A stretch of 17,344 nucleotides of DNA. Source: Minisyncoccus sp041650175 (lineage in GTDB: Bacteria; Patescibacteriota; Minisyncoccia; Minisyncoccales; Minisyncoccaceae). Position numbers and translations under genes: made by a program. Shown in pieces: positions 13,938 to 17,344 of this stretch (position 1 is the stretch's first letter; every line of letters begins with the position of its first letter). The notes beneath the pieces were generated by a model. That model saw nothing but the letters and a program-made list of their open reading frames with translations. It was not told the DNA's origin and did not search any database. The stretch is from assembly GCA_041650175.1 (NCBI GenBank), contig JBAZLS010000020.1, forward strand, positions 1 to 17,344, read 5' to 3'.

Positions 13938-14090
13938 ATGATTTCATACAGTCCCGAAGAAAAACTAGAAATTTGTAAACGCATTGGTGTGACCAAGGAG
14001 ATTTATAATATTCTTCGTAATCAGAAGAGAAAACAAAAAATTTCAATGGCTAAAATAATTTGTAATGCAATAGCGGAAAAATATGAATAA
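13938..14090 (+). CDS. Small HTH-like protein (50 aa)
   Basis: ATG at 13938, TAA at 14088. The peptide has the pattern of a minimal Xre/Cro-like helix-turn-helix: EEKLEICKRIGVTKEIYNIL (helix, turn GV, recognition helix), then a basic turn RNQKRKQKIS and a final helix AKIICNAIAEKY. It is the first gene of the recombinase cassette and overlaps the next ORF by 8 bp, so the two are coupled. It is the natural candidate for the cassette's repressor or directionality factor, but this is from position only. Confidence 0.5.
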   Translation: MISYSPEEKLEICKRIGVTKEIYNILRNQKRKQKISMAKIICNAIAEKYE

Positions 14091-14226
14091 TAAAAAAATC
14101 TGTCCCATTTGTAAAAAGAATAGGATTTATAAAAATTACTGGTCTTGTAAGCCTTGTTCGGATAAATTAAGTCCAAAAGAATATGGTGATTTCCTTATTG
14201 AATATTTTAACAACAAAGACAAATAA
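14083..14226 (+). CDS. Small zinc-ribbon protein (47 aa)
   Basis: ATG at 14083 inside the last codons of the previous ORF, TAA at 14224. CPIC (C7, C10) and CKPC (C22, C25) make a four-cysteine zinc ribbon with a 12-residue gap, followed by a short acidic helix (PKEYGDFLIEYF). Such mini-ribbons are common in small mobile cassettes; partner unknown. Confidence 0.55.
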   Translation: MNNKKICPICKKNRIYKNYWSCKPCSDKLSPKEYGDFLIEYFNNKDK

Positions 14227-14237
14227 GATAATAGTTT

Positions 14238-14510
14238 ATGCTCAGCCCTCCACTTATAAAAGAATTACAGGAAATTTTACGGACCGAAAACGGGCTTGAT
14301 TTGTGTTTTGATGTAGCTTCTAAGATAGCCAGAGAATTATCTGATTATTTTGATTTACTAGCCGAGATAGACTATGAGAATACTAAGAAATCTAATAATT
14401 TAATTAATCAGGTCGAGAATTCTAGCGATTCCGCTATAATAAAGCAGACGGAAGAGTCTAATACTTTACCTAAGCAAAATTTATGGACAACAAAAAAGAA
14501 ACTAGCGTAA
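14238..14510 (+). CDS. Small helical protein preceding the recombinase (90 aa)
   Basis: The N-terminal ~50 residues are amphipathic helices (LIKELQEILRTENGLDLCFD, ASKIARELSDYFDLLAEIDY); the rest is polar and likely disordered. Its last 28 bp overlap the start of the recombinase gene in another frame, so translation is coupled. No family recognised. It could be a partner of the recombinase, since the four genes are tightly packed. Confidence 0.55.
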   Translation: MLSPPLIKELQEILRTENGLDLCFDVASKIARELSDYFDLLAEIDYENTKKSNNLINQVENSSDSAIIKQTEESNTLPKQNLWTTKKKLA

Positions 14511-16105
14511 TCCTTGCTCGAGTAAGCACAAAAGAACAAGAGGAAACAGGATACTCATTAGAGGCTCAAGAAAAGCTCCTCACGGGATACGCCGAAAGAA
14601 GTAATTTTAATGTCGATAAAGTATTCTCAATTTCAGAGAGTGCTAGCGGACGCTATCAGCGAAAAATATTTTACGAAATGCTTAAATATCTAAAAGACAA
14701 ACATATTCAGCACTTGTTAGTAGAAAAGGTTGACCGCCTGACAAGAAATTTAAAGGATGCCGTTATTATTAATAACTGGATTGAAGAAAACGAAGATAGA
14801 AAACTTCATTTCGTAAAACAAAATTTAATCATTCATAAATACGCGAAATCCGATGAAAAATTTCGTTGGGATATTGAAATTGTCTTGGCAAAAAAATATA
14901 CCACCAATCTTTCCGAAGAAGTTAAAAAGGGACAGAAAGAAAAAATCGCTCAAGGCTGGCTTCCGACTAAACCGCCATTAGGCTATAAAACCATCGGTGA
15001 AAAAGGACATAAAATCCACGTAATAGATGACGACAAAGCCCCATTAGTATCAAAGATGTTTAAGCTATACGCCACTGGGACAATTTCTTTATCTAGACTC
15101 GCCGATAAAATGTATAATTTGGGTCTACGGAAAAGTAGTGGTAAAAAAGTTGGAATGGGCGAAATTCATATATTACTACAGAATCCATTCTACTTTGGAA
15201 TGATATGTTGGAATGATGAAATATACCCTGGCAAGCAAGAACCATTAATTAATAAAGAAATATTTGATAAAGTGCAGGATATCAGAATAAGAAAAGAAGC
15301 TCCTAAATATAGCTCCCTTAAAAAGAACTTGCTTTATCGAGGAATTTTTAGATGCTTAACGTGCAAAGGAGTCATCACCTGGGAAAAACAAATTAAACTG
15401 AAAAAATTTCATATTTACGGACATTGCAACCATTACCAAAAATGCAAAAAAAGAACTTATGTAAAAGAAGATGATATAAGCCAACAAATAAACGGTTTGT
15501 TTACCAACCTTGAAGTTAAAAATCAACGCCTAGCGGATTGGATTCAAAAATCTCTAAAAGAAAACCACAAGGAAGAAATAGAATATCGCACTAACTCTAG
15601 AAATGAATTAAACAATCGCTTAAAAAATATTGACCAGCATATAAGTATGCTCTATGACGACAGATTGGACAAAAGGATTGCTACCGATTTTTACGACATT
15701 AAATTTGAGCAATATAAACAAGAGAAAAAGAATATAATGGAAAGCTTGGGAAAACTATCTAATGAAGCCCTCCGCTATTATGAGGTCGGAATTAATATTT
15801 ACGAGCTTTCACAAAACGCTCAAAAACTCTATGAGCAGGCAGATATTGATAAAAAGAGACGATTATTAAAGCTTGTTTTTGATGAGCTTTTCCTAGATGA
15901 AAGTAAAGTAATTCATAAGTATTCCAAGCCTTTTGAAATATTATCGCAAGCAACTAGTATTACAAACCGTTCTAAAATGGCGAAAAATGAGAAAATTGAT
16001 TTTCAAATTTTAGAACACTCTGATTTCCGCTTAGATTTAAAGAAAAACAGGGATACAAACCCTGTTCATCTTGCCAAGCTCCCGGGGTCGGATTCGAATG
16101 GATAA
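14483..16105 (+). CDS. Large serine recombinase (integrase)
   Basis: 540 aa. Resolvase catalytic domain 8-150: ILARVSTKEQ with nucleophile S15, GYSLEAQEKLL, VEKVDRLTRNLKDAVII. Recombinase domain 150-260: KKGQKEKIAQGWLPTKPPLGY and LLQNPFYFGMICW. Zinc ribbon 285-325: C291, C294, C315, C321. A long coiled coil (355-450) precedes the C-terminus. This is the full architecture of phage and ICE serine integrases, which join attP and attB in one direction. The final ~15 residues (PVHLAKLPGSDSNG) lie over a palindrome and a GGATTCGAAT stretch, which may mean that the att site runs into the gene end. It is the last of four overlapping or closely spaced cassette genes. All catalytic motifs are intact. 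Confidence 0.93.
   Translation: MDNKKETSVILARVSTKEQEETGYSLEAQEKLLTGYAERSNFNVDKVFSISESASGRYQRKIFYEMLKYLKDKHIQHLLVEKVDRLTRNLKDAVIINNWIEENEDRKLHFVKQNLIIHKYAKSDEKFRWDIEIVLAKKYTTNLSEEVKKGQKEKIAQGWLPTKPPLGYKTIGEKGHKIHVIDDDKAPLVSKMFKLYATGTISLSRLADKMYNLGLRKSSGKKVGMGEIHILLQNPFYFGMICWNDEIYPGKQEPLINKEIFDKVQDIRIRKEAPKYSSLKKNLLYRGIFRCLTCKGVITWEKQIKLKKFHIYGHCNHYQKCKKRTYVKEDDISQQINGLFTNLEVKNQRLADWIQKSLKENHKEEIEYRTNSRNELNNRLKNIDQHISMLYDDRLDKRIATDFYDIKFEQYKQEKKNIMESLGKLSNEALRYYEVGINIYELSQNAQKLYEQADIDKKRRLLKLVFDELFLDESKVIHKYSKPFEILSQATSITNRSKMAKNEKIDFQILEHSDFRLDLKKNRDTNPVHLAKLPGSDSNG
16046..16066 (-). terminator. Hairpin inside the recombinase 3' end, minus-strand terminator-like
   Basis: AACAGGG-7 nt-CCCTGTT. 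On the minus strand it is followed by T residues, so it could stop transcripts arriving from the 16289-17344 genes. It may alternatively be part of an attachment site. Confidence 0.4.
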
Positions 16106-16232
16106 ACGAGATAATGAATATATCTTCGAAGATTACGAAATTTTAGCTATTAATAGATATGTTTTAGCTCTCGCCAAAGTCGCCAGGAGAATCCAGAAAT
16201 TACCAGGTTTTACCACTTTTCGGTCACTATAG
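16098..16232 (+). CDS. Possible 44-aa protein overlapping the recombinase end
   Basis: ATG at 16098 (overlaps the recombinase stop by 8 bp, -3-type coupling), TAG at 16230. The peptide is charged and helical (EDYEILAINRYVLALAKVAR, then RIQKLPGFTTFRSL). The overlap matches the other cassette genes and makes it plausible, but no family is recognised and no ribosome-binding site is visible. Confidence 0.35.
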   Translation: MDKRDNEYIFEDYEILAINRYVLALAKVARRIQKLPGFTTFRSL

Positions 16233-16278
16233 CGTCACAGGTTTTGTTTCGCTGGCAATATAGAAGGAGGTGGTAATT
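16198..16278. repeat. Inverted repeat after the recombinase cassette
   Basis: AATTACCA (16198-16205) and TGGTAATT (16271-16278), 8-bp exact arms. Between them GTCAC occurs twice in direct orientation, 11 bp apart (16223, 16234). No gene between 16233 and 16288. Possible attachment-site region. Confidence 0.35.
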
Positions 16279-16288
16279 CATTCTGTAA

Positions 16289-16543
16289 TTATTTTATAAT
16301 ACTCTGTATAAAACTTTCTTTTGGCGTCCCTAAAACTGAACTAGTAAAAGAGCTGGTGGTCGATTTTATTAACAATCCTGCACTAATTAAGGAAAGTCCT
16401 AAAAAAATTAAACCCCAAAAAATCATGCCAAGACCAAATCCAAAACCAAATCTAACTCCATCTCCAACTTTTAATTTAATATCATACACACCAATTATAG
16501 GAGAGGTGTCTTTATTTTCTTCTTTTTGAATCTCAATATCCAT
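16289..16543 (-). CDS. Small glycine-rich membrane protein
   Basis: 84 aa. After a polar N-terminus (MDIEIQKEENKDTSPIIG) there is a segment GVRFGFGFGLGMIFWGLIFL running into GLSLISAGLLI, either one long or two close membrane spans rich in glycine, then a serine/threonine-rich tail. The F-G repeats recall helix-packing glycine motifs. It follows the Abi_C-like gene by 20 bp and probably shares its transcript; it could be a membrane partner of that effector. No family recognised. Confidence 0.55.
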   Translation of the reverse strand: MDIEIQKEENKDTSPIIGVYDIKLKVGDGVRFGFGFGLGMIFWGLIFLGLSLISAGLLIKSTTSSFTSSVLGTPKESFIQSIIK

Positions 16544-16563
16544 AAAAGTATTATTTTAATAAT

Positions 16564-17344
16564 TTAACTAATTTTATTAATTATTAATCTAATCAAAATG
16601 CCCGTTAAATAAATAAATGCTTCAGTCTCTTCATGACCAAATTCTGTCCCGGCGTGTCTACTACTATATTCATTTGCAATTTGTTTATAATAAAAAATTA
16701 TATTTTTATATTCTTTCGGTAGATTTAATTTTTCCACGATTGTGTCTGAGTTTTTGTCAAAATTTATTTTATTGTTTAATAATATTCGAGATAGGCTTTC
16801 TAGCGCAGAATAGGCATTTGTGATAGCGTCTTTCCTGGCACTTGGATTAGATATAGAATCGCTAAAGTGGGACAGAGATGTTGAAAAAATTTCTCTGGTT
16901 TTAGGGTATTTTTCTAACCAGCTTAAATTATCATTAATTAGAATCTCATCAAATTCTTTTGCCCCGGCAGGATAGAACATCCCGTCTTTCCATCTAATAC
17001 CCAAATCAGCGGACGATTGGCTAAGAGCCTTTTCTATATTTGATGATATAAATTTTTTAATTTCCGCAATTTCACTTACATCATAAAGAGAAATTAAAAC
17101 TTCTAACGTTTTTGTAAAATTATTGTTATTAATTTCTTCAAGGTCGGGGATCCATGCATCCCCGTAATTATTCGAGTTAACATCATCAATCCATTTTCTC
17201 CCATTAATTCCTAACTGATAACATATCTCTACAAAAATATCTTCATAGCCGTTACCGTAAACCCCTTTAATCTTATAAAAAATAGATTGATTTATTCTTT
17301 GAATAAATTTATTTTTTTCGTTATCAATATCTATTTTGAAACCA
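16564..17344 (-). CDS. Abi_C / HEPN-like abortive-infection protein (5' end beyond window)
   Basis: The frame is open from the window edge to the TAA at 16566-16564, giving 259 visible residues; a TTG at 17004 would be a poor start, so the gene is taken as continuing outside. The N-terminal visible part (YEDIFVEICYQLGING, then WIPDLEEINNNNFTKTLEVL) is helical and unrecognised. The C-terminal ~110 residues have the layout of the Abi_C (HEPN-related) domain: KDAITNAYSALESLSRILL, then NIIFYYKQIANEYSSRHAG, then GHEETEAFIYLTGILIRLI. The NEYSSRHAG...H stretch is where family members carry their R..H residues. Such proteins act as RNases or toxins in phage abortive infection; that activity is inferred. 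Downstream is a small membrane protein gene. Confidence 0.6.
   Translation of the reverse strand, partial: GFKIDIDNEKNKFIQRINQSIFYKIKGVYGNGYEDIFVEICYQLGINGRKWIDDVNSNNYGDAWIPDLEEINNNNFTKTLEVLISLYDVSEIAEIKKFISSNIEKALSQSSADLGIRWKDGMFYPAGAKEFDEILINDNLSWLEKYPKTREIFSTSLSHFSDSISNPSARKDAITNAYSALESLSRILLNNKINFDKNSDTIVEKLNLPKEYKNIIFYYKQIANEYSSRHAGTEFGHEETEAFIYLTGILIRLIINKIS

Noticed and set aside
16084..16110. tRNA gene on the minus strand
   Set aside because: GGATTCGAAT resembles a T-loop, but the T-stem does not pair and no anticodon or D arm follows; kept only as a possible att core.
16264..16274. AAGGAGGTGGT as a strong ribosome-binding site or 16S fragment
   Set aside because: No start codon with an open frame follows within range on the plus strand, and the match to the rRNA end is only about nine bases.
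16564..17004. Abi_C-like gene starting at TTG 17004
   Set aside because: The frame stays open and protein-like up to the window end, so the real start is outside.
1..17344. CRISPR array, rRNA, complete insertion sequence with DDE transposase
   Set aside because: No regularly spaced repeats, no rRNA-like sequence and no DDE transposase were seen.

Overview
The window is AT-rich bacterial DNA. Densely packed genes are read mostly without a clear Shine-Dalgarno sequence. Good sigma70-type promoters can be recognised by eye (TTGACT-17-TATAAT, TTGATT-17-TATAAT). All complete genes end in TAA or TAG, with no TGA. The compact style, the many small membrane or zinc-ribbon proteins, the C-terminal wHTH protein at 12859 and the serine recombinase cassettes suggest a Patescibacteria/CPR-type bacterium; this is inference, since no rRNA, tRNA or other taxonomic marker is present. 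The content is that of an accessory/mobile defence region rather than core genome.

Left part (1-4970): a minus-strand pair of a membrane-anchored protein (812-1450) and a HEPN-like protein running off the edge (1-803); then on the plus strand two small unknown genes (1641-2123, 2163-2486) and a large AAA_13-type ATPase (2569-4872) that looks like RloC, an ABC-ATPase/anticodon-nuclease with a CxxC zinc hook. Imperfect 38-bp direct repeats bracket the ATPase gene, and a strong hairpin terminator follows.

Middle-left (4970-6870): a resolvase-type serine recombinase and a DUF2958 protein in one minus-strand transcription unit with a near-consensus promoter. Its roughly 170-nt leader carries a 26-codon hydrophobic ORF and an intrinsic-terminator-like hairpin just before the DUF2958 ribosome-binding site. 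Near-identical inverted repeats of about 21 bp lie at 4983-5003 and 6709-6730 on either side of the module. The rest of 6362-6869 has no gene.

Middle (6870-9461), all minus strand: an AlbA_2/Schlafen-like protein; a secreted or membrane-anchored protein with an Ig-like domain and a calcium-loop-like tail; and a zinc-ribbon two-TM protein. The last two share a transcription unit whose leader (9261-9408) folds into several stem-loops, two with GAAA tetraloops. I do not recognise this RNA, and I regard it as the most interesting item here.

Middle-right (9500-13760): a single-polypeptide Type IIG (Eco57I-like) restriction-methyltransferase, preceded by a small MerR/excisionase-type HTH gene one base upstream. 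It is divergent from a 271-aa winged-helix-like protein. The shared promoter region carries helically phased repeats, and its TAATATTAG motif recurs at the resolvase-operon promoter.

Right part (13938-17344): a recombinase cassette of three small ORFs (HTH-like, zinc ribbon, helical), then a 540-aa large serine recombinase and a 44-codon ORF overlapping its end. Beyond it, on the minus strand, lie a small glycine-rich membrane protein and an Abi_C/HEPN-like protein cut by the window edge. Two or three recombinases interleaved with RM, RloC-like, HEPN and Abi_C genes make this a composite defence island assembled by serine-recombinase elements.
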